A stretch of DNA of 64,000 nucleotides from Pterois miles. Lineage: Eukaryota > Chordata > Actinopteri > Perciformes > Scorpaenidae. Under the pieces are notes generated by a model. It was not told the origin of the DNA. It saw only the letters and a list, made by a program, of their open reading frames with translations, and did not search any database. Position 1 is the stretch's first letter; every line of letters begins with the position of its first letter. Position numbers and translations under genes: made by a program. The stretch covers positions 2,154,501 through 2,218,500 of the forward strand of contig CAMQGK010000552.1 of assembly GCA_947000775.1 (NCBI GenBank), in the 5' to 3' direction. This document shows, one piece after another, positions 10,101-22,200 of this stretch.

Positions 10101-11162
10101 GATACCCTTGTTGAATACTGGACACTTCGACTTGAATGACTGCTGTATGCGTATATTTCTGTAAAATCTTTGATGTTGTTTGATATTAAATGAGGAATAT
10201 GAAAAAAACTAACTCGAGAATATCTCAAACTTTCAAATTGGTCTGCTCTGCTTTTGCCGTCTTTATTTCCCCCGTATTATGATGGTTCTCCTGAAATTAC
10301 GCACAGATCTACGGCCACACGACGAGGCTCCATTAGGCTGAAAATGATATAACATGATGATAAAGATTTAAAAGCTGTGGATGAGCCCTATGTGTGTCCG
10401 TTATTTCTAGAAAACCAGAGTAGACTCGTTTCCCCTCGTTGTATTAAAGCATTAGAGAAGATTTCTAAAATTAGCTCAGGTAGATGTTGAAACGTTTGCC
10501 ACAGAACAATCCATTTTTTCCCCCTGAAGTTGTGCATTTTCCATCTTTGTTCCGTCTCCTGTTTCGATCGCAACGAGCGCATCCCGCGTCTGCAAAGCTC
10601 ATAAAAGCCAGAGAGGAGAGAACAATATCTCGCCAGCGCCCTGGCTGTTAAAAGAAAATGGCTTTATTCATTTTTCTTTGTACCCGTGGTAACTTAGTTA
10701 TAGCTTTTTTATGGTGCCTGGGAATGGCTGCAGGCTCGTAGCGCAATGTAATGTAATCAAATTTATGATGTTGCTGTGTATTACAATTCCCAGTTATGCT
10801 CCGTCACGTGAGAAAATTTGGAGTGACCCCCCCTCCTCCCCTCCGTTCACCTTCCTCAACACACAGCAGAAGGACCGTGTTGGGCAGGTACACTACCAGT
10901 GGATTTGTATGAGAGGCGGCACACACCCCTCACTTGCACCCAACCTCTCTGGGTATAGTCCAGTCCTTCCTAAATTATATTCAGACTTATGCTACTGCAG
11001 ATTTATTCTGGCAACCAATCATATGCTTCTTGCCTTTTCCATATTTCATGCACTTTTTAAACAAAAATAACTGCAGGAAGGCCTTTTGCGAGCAAGACAT
11101 TAAAACATGTAGAGCTGAACCACAGTGATGAAACAAATGATGTAATGCATCAGTTAGTGTAT
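10101..11162. other. Unique DNA with a possible 21-nt microexon
   Basis: Mostly featureless. At 10830-10866 a pyrimidine-rich run ends CTCAACACACAG, followed by 21 bases (10867-10887, reading QKDRVGQ in frame 1) and the donor GTACAC. The arrangement fits a microexon but is short enough to arise by chance. No other exon is recognised. Confidence 0.25.
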
Positions 11163-11184
11163 ACACACACACACACACACACAC
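11163..11184. repeat. (CA)11 microsatellite
   Basis: Eleven CA units followed by CTCACAC. Confidence 0.95.
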
Positions 11185-11597
11185 TCTCACACAAAGATCT
11201 GCACTCTGCTTGTCTTTGTGATGTCACATCTTTTTATGCTCGACATCACCCATGGGATGGGCTACTATTTGTAAGACGTTAATATTTCAGCTGAAAGTCT
11301 AATTCTCATCCCTGCTCCAGCATGTGCTGCGTACTCCTCTTGATATTGAGATGTGGTGCCACCCAATGATCGCTACGACAGGAGGGAGTCACTCACTCTC
11401 TGCTGTCTTAACAGACAGGCCTGTGGAAGGACAGCTATTACTGCAGTCCTTCCGGCAGACTTAATGGGCTGGACACATTTTATGAAGCGTCTCCTCGCCC
11501 AGCATTTGTTCATGGAGCAGTCAAACAGCCATGTTGGACATGCGGAGAGGCCACACACTCTAAAAAGCAGCGGTTCATTGTTGGTTCCTCAAAGATC

Positions 11598-12102
11598 TTA
11601 AGGGTGAACTGTGTCAAGTAGGAGAAAATATGTTTTTTAAAAAAAAAGTTATTTTTACTCACTTTAGTCACTATATCCTGACAGTGCATGAGGCAGGTAA
11701 TCTGAAAAAAAAGATATGTGCCTCTGTGTCCTCCGGTGCTCTCATGGCATCTGCAAGATTTCACAGACTGGAGGAAAACAACCAATCAGAGCTGAGCTGC
11801 CTGTCATCTCTAATGAGCTAAACAGTCCATTACATGATGTTTCTGAAAACATTTGAGGCGAGAAATAGGGAGCAGAATATTAATTCATATTTGATCAGCG
11901 CTGCCTAGATTGACCGTCTGACTGGAGATCGCAAGTGATCGACAGCTGCCTCTGTTGAATGAGCAGCCAATAGGAATGCTCTCTCTGAAATGACCTGTGA
12001 TTAACCAAAGTCTCCCATCACAGGCTAGATTTTTTTTTTAAAGCCTCAATACAGAGACATGAGGAGGTACAGAAGTCTAGTTTCTGCCTATTGAAGGTTT
12101 AA
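11598..12102 (-). mobile_element. TTAA-CTGCAGT family MITE, copy B
   Basis: Inverse copy of the family. It contains CTCTGTGTCCTCCGGTG, GCATCTGCAAGATTTCACAGACTGGAGG, ATGTTTCTGAAAACATTTGAGG, GAATGACCTGTGATT-type sequence (here AAATGACCTGTGATTAACC), AGGAGGTACAGAAGTCTAG and the right tip CTGCCTATTGAAGGTTTAA. The end repeats are eroded. Confidence 0.85.
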
Positions 12103-12482
12103 TGGAGCCAGTGAGGATTTTAAGGTGCTTTATTAGTTAAAATAAAGTATGTACAATGTGAAATCCTAGGTTTTGGTTCAGCCAGGTGTTTTGTTGTTGT
12201 TGTTGAGACTCATGGGTCACCTTTTAGTGCGGCGGCTCTTGGTAATGGAGACGAGGCAGGTTAGCTTTGTCACCGTGTACACATCTTTACTTGACATCCA
12301 TCAAGCAGACTCTCTGTATGTATGAGATGGGTGATTGGATGGCATGCCCAAGCATCCGTTGTTTTCTCCTGCAGAAAGCCACTTCAATCACACTCACCTG
12401 TCAACAGCCGGGCAGTGAAGATTCAGGCATGTGAGAAACACATTGCAAATGCACATAGTGACAGACATGCACCTGCTTACAT

Positions 12483-12483
<1 letters not shown>

Positions 12484-12546
<63 letters not shown>
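12484..12546. repeat. (CA)31 microsatellite
   Basis: An unbroken dinucleotide tract of about 63 bp. Confidence 0.98.
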
Positions 12547-12548
<2 letters not shown>

Positions 12549-12710
12549 ATACTTTTATTATATTTACAAGATGAACCATAAGTCACATTCCACAGTCTCA
12601 TTACAGGCCACCAAGCCTCAGTGTGTGGCCATGTCATTAATGCAGTCAAAATGGAAACAGATGTGGATGGCTGGCAGAGCTGTTTAAGGGAAGCCAAACA
12701 TGTAAAGTAA

Positions 12711-12747
12711 GAGGAGAGAGAGAGGAGAGAGAGAGAGAGAAGAGAAA
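12711..12747. repeat. (GA)n imperfect microsatellite
   Basis: GA units with GG and AA interruptions. Confidence 0.9.
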
Positions 12748-13192
12748 ATCTTTAATCATAAGCACACTTTATGGAGAGCTTCGCCCATGTGCACTGCGGC
12801 AGTCTAATTACCCGGATAGTGCTTGTTAGTTGTCACCTCCAGATAAACAGCGGGCTATCTTTTTTCTTTCATGGTTTTCCCAACGACAGTGGCAGAATTT
12901 GAAATTCTAAGTAACCAAAATGTCAATTTTGGAATATCCCATCCTCACCTCCACCCCTTAAACCACATACAAACACACCTATTCATTTGTTTTTCACTGG
13001 TCAGGGAAAAGAAAACCAGTGAAAGACTGACATCCATCATCAAAACTCCAGTTGTTGGTGCTACAGAGGTAATTTTGTTTGAGTTAATCATTAAAGAAAA
13101 GCAAAGGAGGGGTTGTATAATGTGACAGAGCATTTTTGTGCTCAGCCTTCTGTCCTACGGTGCCATATTGTACAGTAAATCTTGTCAGGAAG

Positions 13193-13220
13193 CATATGGT
13201 CCTCAAAACCATATGCAAAT
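13193..13220. repeat. Perfect hairpin overlapping a POU octamer
   Basis: CATATGGT (13193-13200) and ACCATATG (13208-13215) pair around a seven-base loop. The right arm runs into ATGCAAAT (13213-13220), the canonical octamer bound by POU-domain factors. Any regulatory role is inference. Confidence 0.5.
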
Positions 13221-14104
13221 GAGTGCTGGAATATTCTTGCAGCAGAGAAAGGAACTGTCCTTGTGTCTTTTGAACATGAGTTTGTCATTTCAAATGGCTA
13301 AGATATAAGCTCTTTAAAGGGAAGTCTTGACTGTCAGAATGAGGGCAAAAATGCACTATATTCACCAGTTTTCCATGAACATTCTGACCTGGTTTAAGCC
13401 CACCGTGGAGCTTGACACTTTAATGGCTTTGATGTGTACAAATTTTCCTGGTACACGCCCAGGATGTCAGGAAGGGAGAAGATGGGCAATCCTGGAGTAA
13501 AGCAAGATTTCTCATCCAATCCCGAGAAGGAAAAGAAGACCACTCACTTGTGAGGGATGGAGGGTAAAAGCCTCGGGGACCTTCTCTCCCTGTCAAATTA
13601 TGTTAAGCTTCATTTCAAAACACCATTCCGTAAAGCAATGTCTATTTATATCTGCCAGCCACAACTCCAATCAAAACAATGTGAAAGGGTTAAAGTGGCA
13701 GGAGGAAGTGCACCTTTATTCCCTACGTGGAGGGTTTGATTGTGTTATTTTCACAGTCATCACAAGAGTGCATAGGCACTATTTAGGGAAAATGTAACTT
13801 GTTAGAGTTCAGGTTCAGTGGTGAGAAGAACACATCATAATCACTGAGGTTAAAGCAGCATGTTTAGCGTTTAAAGGCTCTTTACTCAAGGATAACTGTA
13901 GTGGTAGTGTGTGCGTCTAGACAGCCTGAGAGCAGTATGTGTCCACTCCAGGTGTAGTCGAGAATACACAGTTAGAGAGGGCATATCACTGAAGGGGTCA
14001 ACTGTGGGGCAAACTACGTTCACTGCAATACGTCCCATCATTACATGATGTAAAAACAAAATTAAAGCAGCCATTTGTCATAGAGAGAGAGTAAACTCAA
14101 ATAG

Positions 14105-14675
14105 TTAAACCTGCAGTAGGCAGAATATTTTTTGCATCATTGGGCAAAAAATTGATAATCTCTCAGCATATTGTAATTCAAATGACGCAAATGCAAATGA
14201 GAGAAAATTAGACTTCTGCACCTCCTCAAGTCTCGGTTCACAAGTTTTAAAAATCTAGCCTGTGATGGGAGACTTTGACCATTTCCATGTCATTTCAGAG
14301 AGAGAGCATTCCTATTGGCTGTTCATTCAACAGAGGTACATGTCAGTCACTCCCAACCTCTGATCAAATGGTCAAATAGGCAGCACTGATCAAATATGAA
14401 TTAGCATTTATATAAATGAGAATACTGATCAGAGTTTGTGAGTGACTGCAGCTTGGCTCTGATTGGTTCTTTTCCTCCGGTTTGTGAAATCTTGCAGATG
14501 CATTCGAAGCACCGGAGGACACAGAGGAACATGTTTTTTAATGTTGGTGGTTTTTCTTTCAGATCATCTGTGTCATGCACTACTGTCAGGATATAGTGAC
14601 AATTTTATATAAAAACAACTTTTTTTAAATCATACAGTATTTGCTCCAATGCTACCCACTGCAGCTTTACTATTA
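14105..14675 (+). mobile_element. TTAA-CTGCAGT family MITE, copy C (best preserved ends)
   Basis: Left tip AGTTAAACCTGCAGTAGGCAG and right tip CTACCCACTGCAGCTTTACTATTAA are imperfect inverted repeats of about 20 bp. The interior has GCATCATTGGGCAAAAAATT, CAGCATATTGTAATTCAA, TTCCTATTGGCTGTTCA and TGTGAAATCTTGCAGATGCA, all shared with the other copies. It is about 570 bp with no ORF. Confidence 0.9.
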
Positions 14676-14703
14676 AGTTAATATGAATGGACTTTGTCAC
14701 TCC

Positions 14704-14758
<55 letters not shown>
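14704..14758. repeat. (TTTC)n microsatellite
   Basis: About 13 TTTC units, starting 30 bp after MITE copy C. Confidence 0.97.
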
Positions 14759-14759
<1 letters not shown>

Positions 14760-14989
14760 AATTTGAGGGATATTCAGTAGTTTTAACTACCCTTGATACT
14801 TGGGGAGATATACACAGGAAATGTAATGTTGCTGTTGTGTCAGAAGTCATTAGTTGTGGGTGACAACCAAAACCCCACCCTTTTTAGAAGCTGTTTGTTT
14901 ACATTTTGGCAAATTGGCACAGTAAAAAGTATGCTGAATTATGTATAAGATGTTCCGGTTTGCAGGATACCCATGGACTCAAGTATCAC

Positions 14990-15396
14990 TGGATTACTTT
15001 GATCCATCCATCCATCCATTGTCAACCGCTTATCCTGTTAGGGGTCGCGGGGGGGGGGGGGGCTGGAGCCGATCCCAGCTGGCATCGGGTGAAGGCGGGG
15101 TACACCCTGGACAGGTCGCCAGTCCATCACAGGGCACATAGAGACAGACAACTTATAGACAGACAACCATTCACACTCACATCCACACCTACGGGCAATT
15201 TAGAGTCATCAGTTATCCTAAACAGCATGTCTTTGGACTGTGGGAGGAAGCCGGAGTACCCGGAGAAAACCCACGCTTACACAGGGAGAACATGCAAACT
15301 CCACACAGAAGAGCCGCAAGCTGGAATCGAACCTGCTCTTGCTGTGAGGCGACAGCGCTAACCACTACACCACCGTGCAGCCTGGATTACTTTGAT
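14990..15396 (-). mobile_element. tRNA-derived SINE with perfect 14-bp target duplication
   Basis: TGGATTACTTTGAT occurs at 14990-15003 and again at 15383-15396, a clear target duplication that fixes the element as 15004-15382. On the minus strand the head GGTGGTGTAGTGGTTAGCGC is an A box and GGTTCGATTCC is a B box. The body has CTTCCTCCCACAGTCCAAAG and the 3' end GGGATCGGCTCCAGCCCCC...GACCCCTAACAGGATAAGCGG, followed by (TGGA)n at the insertion site. The tail type is that of L2-mobilised fish SINEs; a V-SINE/Mermaid-like assignment is possible but not certain. Plus-strand ORFs across it are artefacts. A 3' fragment of the same family lies at 31249. Confidence 0.92.
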
Positions 15397-16050
15397 ACTG
15401 AAAACAATTTAAAATCGATTATTTCCAGGCTAACGTAACCTCTGGAGTTGTGTATAAGAAGCGTCTTTATTCTGTGATGGATTTATAGACATTTATTTGG
15501 AGTGCACATCTGTGATAAAGTTATCCTCTGAAGATGTAAATCACGCTATCTCTAAAAATATGTATATGATGTGCGTTATGTGCAAATTTGGCCGAGTTGT
15601 AATGACAAGGAGTATGCATTTTGAAGCAAATTGCAGCATTTGGGAGTTAAGGGTTAATGCTACTTAAGATAATGTTACATTAATTGCATTTCACCTCATA
15701 TAGTATCTTTTCCTGATGTGTGTCTCCTACCCTGTGCCTCACAGTTTGAAAAACTCTGGTCCGCTATAGTATAGAGTGTATTTGTAATAAAGTGACTGAA
15801 GATACTTTTCAGTATTCAGTGTTAAAAAGTTAAAGGCTTTGAGCTGTTATTGTGCATCCAAAGACTGCAGGTTGAACTGCCGTTGTTTTGTACTACAGCT
15901 GTATGCACTGCTGCTGCACTTTAGTGCCTTAAATAAATATCCAAGAAAAGTATAATTTCCAGCAACTATAGTGAATGGTTTTACTAACTAGGTGGTCTTA
16001 TGAATCTTGCTGTATCTTACTGTGTATTATTGCAAGCTTTGGAGCAAACA
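15397..16050. other. Unique AT-rich DNA, no gene recognised
   Basis: Nothing recognised. Confidence 0.5.
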
Positions 16051-16659
16051 TTAAAACTGCAGTGTGTAGAAATGGGTCAAATTTGATTATAAAAAGTTAT
16101 TTTAATAAAATGGTCACTATATCCTGACAGTAGTACATGAGGCAGGTAATCTGAAAGAAATCATGTGCCTCTGTGTCCTCCGGTGGCATCTGCAAGATTT
16201 CACAGACCGGAGTAAAACAGCCAGTCAGAGCCAAGCTGGAGCCGGCCATCTCTGAGCAGCCGTCAATCACTCACAAACTCCAATCAAACGGTCAAACTAG
16301 GCAGCGCTGATCACCTCAAATGTTTTCAGAAACATCTTGTAGTGTACTGTTTAGATGTAAAATTTGAAAGTTCGTGACCCAGCAGCCATGTTGAAATAAG
16401 TTTAGGAAAAACCAAGCACCGCCCACCAGCTGGAGCACAGCCAGTAGGAACGCTCAAAGGGGTCGCTTTCTCTGGAATGACCTGTGATTGGTCAAAGTCT
16501 CCTGTCACAGCCTAGATTGTTTTAAAGCCTGAAAACAGCCACGAGGAGGTGCAGAAGTCTAGTTTTCTCTCAGAGCACTTGAATTACAATATGTTGAAAG
16601 GTTATTATGGATTTTTTATCCAATAATGCCAAACACAGTCAGCCTACTGAAGCTTTAAT
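16051..16659 (-). mobile_element. TTAA-CTGCAGT family MITE, copy D (longest interior)
   Basis: Starts TTAAAACTGCAGTGTGTAG and ends CAGCCTACTGAAGCTTTAA. It retains the block CAAGCACCGCCCACCAGCTG that is also seen (inverted) in copies A and E but deleted in B and C. The shared and missing blocks could be used to draw the family tree. Confidence 0.88.
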
Positions 16660-18235
16660 GAAAACACTGTTGCTGAAAACATTGCAAATTATGATAAATT
16701 ATGGGGATAAAGGTTATGAATAAGGTGCAATTTTTGTCGAGGTGCCCTAAATTTTGGGAATAATAGCCTTCTCTTTATTAACCACTTGCACCCAGTAGAT
16801 CTGACTAACTAACAAGCTGTCCGTGTTTGCCAGCTTGGCAGGATGTTTTCCGGAAAGCAGGCAATTAGAAAACCCCTCACTGGATGAGACAGATGTAAAT
16901 CTCCTCTGGGAGAGAAGCTTACAGAGGGTTATTCACCACTGCAGCCACCACACGCCCCCGAGGGGCGTAACTCTTGAAGGTCACGGTAGCATTTCACCTC
17001 CCCCCTTTTTTTTTTTTTTTTTTTTTGCCCACGACAACTCCAGTTGGTATTGCCGGATGTTTCCCACTATGCTGGTGAGCGGCTGCTGATGGTGATGGTG
17101 GGGGTCTGTGAGGATGATGTATCTCGACAATGGCAGGAATAACAAAACGCTGTCTCGCCCATTTACCACCAGCCTGCATCATAGTCAAAGGCATCATAAA
17201 GAATGAATGATTCATAGACTGTCTTGGATAGTCGTTTATGTTTAATTCAGAGCTGTACTGTAAGGCGTGGGCCATGGTTCTCCTGTGGCGTGATGGGGTC
17301 ATCACCGGGAGTGGGTGGATAGTGCAGGCAAGGAGGAGGAGGAGGTGTGTAGAGTGTCACGCTAGAGCAGGGCAGAATTAAGACAGAGAGAGGAGAGCAT
17401 TGGCGGTGGCCTTGTACGTTTCATCTGCAGGCCCTAATAAAACCCTCACAGGCCGGCATTGATCTCTCCCAGAATAATCCATTTAGACTGAGCGTGCCTG
17501 GCCATGTGGGGCCTCTTCAATTATTTATGGCAGAATGCTGTGCAAGCTTCCGTTGGGATGCAACAATGTGCCCTGGGAAACCTGTGAACTGTGGATTGCA
17601 GGAGAGCAAAGGAGACGCAGTGGGTGGAAAAGGAGACACGGAAGACGGAAGGAGAGGACATGGTCGGAGAGACGTGAGGAGGGACGGAGGAAATGAAGGG
17701 CAGAAAATGACACTGAGGGATGCAGGGAGAGGTAGTTGAGACAAAGGTGGTGGAGGTGACAGGAAAGAAAAGGTAGGTGAAGGGGAGGGAGACAGGATGG
17801 TGAGGAGAGGAAGTGATGAGAGACATGTTAAGCACATACAGTACTGTAGAGATGTATCCAAGAGTGGGAATGGAGTGAAGCTGTCCCGAATACCATTTTT
17901 TGGGCTTCGAAGGTTCAGTGAGAAATAGTCAAAGCTATTTGAAGCTCGTCTGCTCCATCTCCCTCGGGTCACACAAGCACCTCTACACACAGCAAACAGC
18001 TTTATCCATCTGAGAACAACTAATAATAATTGAATAATAATAATAAACAATGTTGTGGGTTTATTCCTTATTCCATGTGCTATTTTGTGATTTATACATT
18101 ATTACATACGTTATATGAATAATAAAACAAAATTTAGAAAGATTTGAATAGTGATTTGGAGGTTGAGTGCCATGGCGATGGTCGAAGCTTTTGCAGGATT
18201 TTGGTCAGCCCTAGAATGGTGAGTTATGAGAGTGA
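16660..18235. other. Unique DNA with purine-rich stretch, no gene recognised
   Basis: It contains a T21 run at 17006-17026 and a GA-rich stretch at about 17590-17830 that yields long proline/serine-rich false ORFs on the minus strand. The block 17440-17545 (GATCTCTCCCAGAATAATCC, TTCAATTATTTATGGCAGAA) has the look of a conserved non-coding element. Only cross-species alignment could test that. Confidence 0.4.
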
Positions 18236-18297
18236 AAATATTGAATTTCCCCTCGTGGGACTAATAAAGGACTATCTTCTTCTTCTTCTTCTTCTTA
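18236..18297 (+). mobile_element. SINE 3' end with (CTT)n tail
   Basis: ATTGAATTTCCCCTCGTGGG and ACTAATAAAGGACTATCTT followed by (CTT)n match the 3' end of the SINE at 6287. The rest of the copy is missing. Confidence 0.8.
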
Positions 18298-18383
18298 TGG
18301 TAAGGAGGCAAGTTTAGGAAGAGAGAGGTGAAACAGAGCAGGTCAGATGGAGGAATTTATGAAAGAATGCAAAAACTGAGAGA

Positions 18384-18557
18384 GGAAGAAGAAGAAGAAG
18401 AAGAAGATCTACCTTTATTAGTCCCACAGTGGGGAAATTCAATTTACACTCTGTTTAACTTATACATGGTACATGCACACAAACACACACACATGCAGTA
18501 ATGGAGAGGTGTCAGAGTGAGGGGGCTGCTCCAGACAAGCGCCCCGAGCAGTTGGGA
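18384..18557 (-). mobile_element. 5'-truncated SINE, (GAA)n on the plus strand
   Basis: (GAA)n followed by CTTTATTAGTCCCACAGTGG and AATTCAATTTACACTCTG is the inverse of the 6287 SINE tail. It continues to GGGGCTGCTCCAGACAAGCG and CCCCGAGCAGTTGGG, then stops. It faces the tail at 18236-18297, about 90 bp away. Confidence 0.85.
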
Positions 18558-18964
18558 GGAGGAGAGGAAGAGAATGTGGCAAAGAGGTCATGGAGGAATA
18601 AAAGAATAAAGAAATAAGCATGAGAGGGATGCGAAGGAGAGAAGGAGTGTTGGAGGAAAGGAGAACTGGAAGAAATATGAGAGAGATACTATCAGGAAAA
18701 GAAAAAAGTAGGCAAAGGAAAGGAAAGATTAGCTGGAAGAGGTCAGGAAGCATGACAGGAAACGAGGTGGAATTATAGATGAGACAAAGAGGACAAGATG
18801 ACTGGAAATGAGGCAGGAATATAGATGTAGCCTATAGGAAGACGGTGGAGAATGGGACCTTTTTAAAGCAAGTCATGAACAACTATTGATCATGGCAAAG
18901 TTTTGGTTCAGACACCCCAGCTCGACTGTCTGCGTAGCTGATTGTTATTTCTGCTACACTGCCC
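18558..18964. other. Purine-rich unique DNA
   Basis: GGA/GAA-rich sequence to about 18800, giving a false serine/leucine-rich minus-strand frame. No gene recognised. Confidence 0.5.
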
Positions 18965-19689
<725 letters not shown>

Positions 19690-19767
19690 CAACACTTCAC
19701 TCCACCTGTTTTATGACACAAGAAACAAGATGATTTGGACAAGATGATTTCATTGTTTAAGGGGCTG

Positions 19768-19769
<2 letters not shown>

Positions 19770-19802
<33 letters not shown>
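19770..19802. repeat. T33 homopolymer
   Basis: Uninterrupted T run. It may be the poly(A) tail of a minus-strand retroposed fragment, but no body is recognised next to it. Confidence 0.95.
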
Positions 19803-19804
<2 letters not shown>

Positions 19805-22200
19805 TGCACCATACTGAAACTGTATGCTCAGAGCTACATATCATAAACTCCCCTCTGTTTGCCCGGTCTATAGTCTGCTTAGCAGCTCACACTTGGCTGT
19901 CATAAATCCAGACAGATTTGTCTTACCAGGTTCCCCCGGCATTCATCATCAGGCTCTCTTCCTATTGCTGTAATTCCCAGCACCATTAAGGCTTTCCGCC
20001 CATCACTTGCTGCCGAATCCAGATTTCTGATCCAGCAGAAGACAACTGGAATTGAAATTTCCATTTGTACGGTTGGGTGATTACATCTGGCACATTTTGA
20101 GAGGGTATACCCTTATTTTACAAGGGCTCTAACCCTTGTGACCTCTCTAAAGCGTTTGCTGAAACATAACAGGACGTTTTTCGTAATATTTCCACAATTT
20201 GGACATGAGCTCCTCCACCTCATGCAGTACTAGCCATTCTACAAGTAACGCTTCGATTCATGAAGTATATTTTGCATAGCCATTTTAGCCCTCCCTCTGC
20301 ATTTCTCTTTTATCTACCTGACAATAACACTGCAGACATTCCATTGTTAATGATATTTAGATTCATAATCCTGTATCACAGCACAAACTCTGGAAGACTC
20401 CCACACTGATTTCTCACAGCTAACAAAAGGAGACACAACCTCAAAGGAATGGAGCTGTTCAGTTGGCATGCAGTAAGGAAAAAGGACTTTGTAAGGGCTA
20501 TTACGTCGGCTGTGTCAAACAGCCTATAATCAGATGGGCTAAACGGTGTAGCGGCATAGCCATTAGGTAACGATAGCATACCAGCAGGTTCCTGTTTAAT
20601 TAGTAGGACCCCATTTTCCCACCACTTGTCCTTCTCTGAAGCAGTCACCAAGGATTTATTGTTTGTCCGCGGCCATTGATTATCGGATTCTAGTAATTGT
20701 TTTGCCTTCGCTTGATTAACAAACCTGTGTTTTCTCCAGAGGCGAGCTCAATAACGACCTTTAATGGCAGGACCCCAGCCAAGCTCCCAACGCTAACAGG
20801 GTGCTGAGGAGAATCAGAGGAGTGCGGCTAGAAGACGGGAACAAAAACCTTCCTCATTCTCTCATTTTTGTGTCAGTGGGGAGATAGTTCATTAACTAAA
20901 GTGCTTTGTGAATGATTTCATACACAGATCAGTGTATGGGTGGCCCCTCTGGCTGATGCATCCAGGTGCACTGTGTTTTGCAATTCCTGCCCAGCACGGT
21001 GCGCAGGATGATTGATGATAGATGTGGCTTTTCAAACTGGGGTATTACTGGCATGTTCGGAATTTGGGTAGCTTGCCTCTTGTCTCTCTCTCTTTTTCTG
21101 AGGGAGGTTCCAGGGAAAAGTGTATCACAGCTGTGGAGGAGGTGATGGAGAGGTTTTGGAGCAACTACAGGTCACACTTTGGAGCTCAGGGGTTTGGAGA
21201 AAGTGAGGGGATAGCGGGGTGGGAGGTATCCATAGTTGTGTATTGCCCAGCTGTATCTCCTTTCATAAGCCCTGCCTCAAGTCAGACCTTTACCTTTCAT
21301 TAGGTGCCTTTCACAGAGAGCCTATAGCAGCTTCCCACTCTCCCACGCCACCCTGTCTGAACTCTGACTCTACTGAGAGAAAATGTTTGGAAAAATCTTT
21401 TTTTTCTCTCTCTTTAGTGGTCATTACAAGAAACACTCTAGTTCCTGGAAGGGTGAGAACATGTTGTTGTTCTGTTCAGTACCCAGAAGCGTCCCACATG
21501 ACACTTTCATTTATTTATTGTTATTTTTTTTTTAACACAGGGCAATTTTCATTGTGCCGTTGATCTCTCAGTAATACAGGATGTTGCTTCACTCCAGCTG
21601 CTGACTTTTTTCAGTGGTTCATTTCTGATTTTGGTTGCAGCTAGAAGACATCGTGCCAAGAAGTACAACACCTTGCCAAAGCATTCTCTGTAAATGCCTC
21701 ACCCCATTTGTTTTCTCTTCGTCTTTGCTCTTACACATCTTTGATCATTTTACGGTCACATGGTTTGTGTTAGGGCATTGCTCGCTTGTTTGTTGATGGA
21801 GGGAATCAAACTAATCTCATTATTGTCTTCCAGTAAGAACTGAATGCCTAAATACCTATCTAAATGAAGCAATGATGCAGAATAAATGCAGGATGGTAGA
21901 CTTTTATGCTGGCTGCCGTTGTGGCGACTCTAACATAAGGCAGCAGTCTGCCCCCTGACTTTTACCTTTTCCGTTGTCCATCAGTTTGTGCCGTCAGCTA
22001 CAGGACGCTGAGGGAGAGGAGGAGCGAGGTCTACTTAAAGGTAATTTATTTCTGCTGTCACTTTGTTGGGGTGAAGAGGAAGTGACAAACGCGAGCTGGT
22101 TGTTTATGAGGCCTGGCTAAGTGCTGGCAGTGCTGCTTTTCCTGTGAGGAAGTTGGCTCTCTGTTTAATTCATGTCCTTGGGAGGTGCATTGCTTTGTGG
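19803..22200. other. Repeat-poor unique block, candidate regulatory DNA
   Basis: Unusually free of repeats for this window. The part 20480-20740 has balanced composition with homeodomain-like motifs (TTAATTAG, CCATTGATTATCGG, TTGATTAAC) and no coding frame. This is the pattern of conserved non-coding elements in introns of developmental genes, but conservation cannot be seen from one sequence. No gene recognised. Confidence 0.35.

Larger units (their letters stand above)
12103..14104. other. Unique DNA with simple repeats, no gene recognised
   Basis: It contains a (GTT)5 run near 12189, the CA and GA tracts listed below and a hairpin at 13193. ORFs over the CA tract are artefacts. An 84-codon frame at 12871-13125 shows no family motif. 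Confidence 0.45.

Noticed and set aside
14906..15361. 151-codon ORF
   Set aside because: Runs antisense through the SINE at 15004-15382, including its G run.
17517..18050. 177-codon minus-strand ORF
   Set aside because: GA-rich plus strand yields proline/serine/leucine-rich minus frames; three overlapping frames are open, and no domain is visible.
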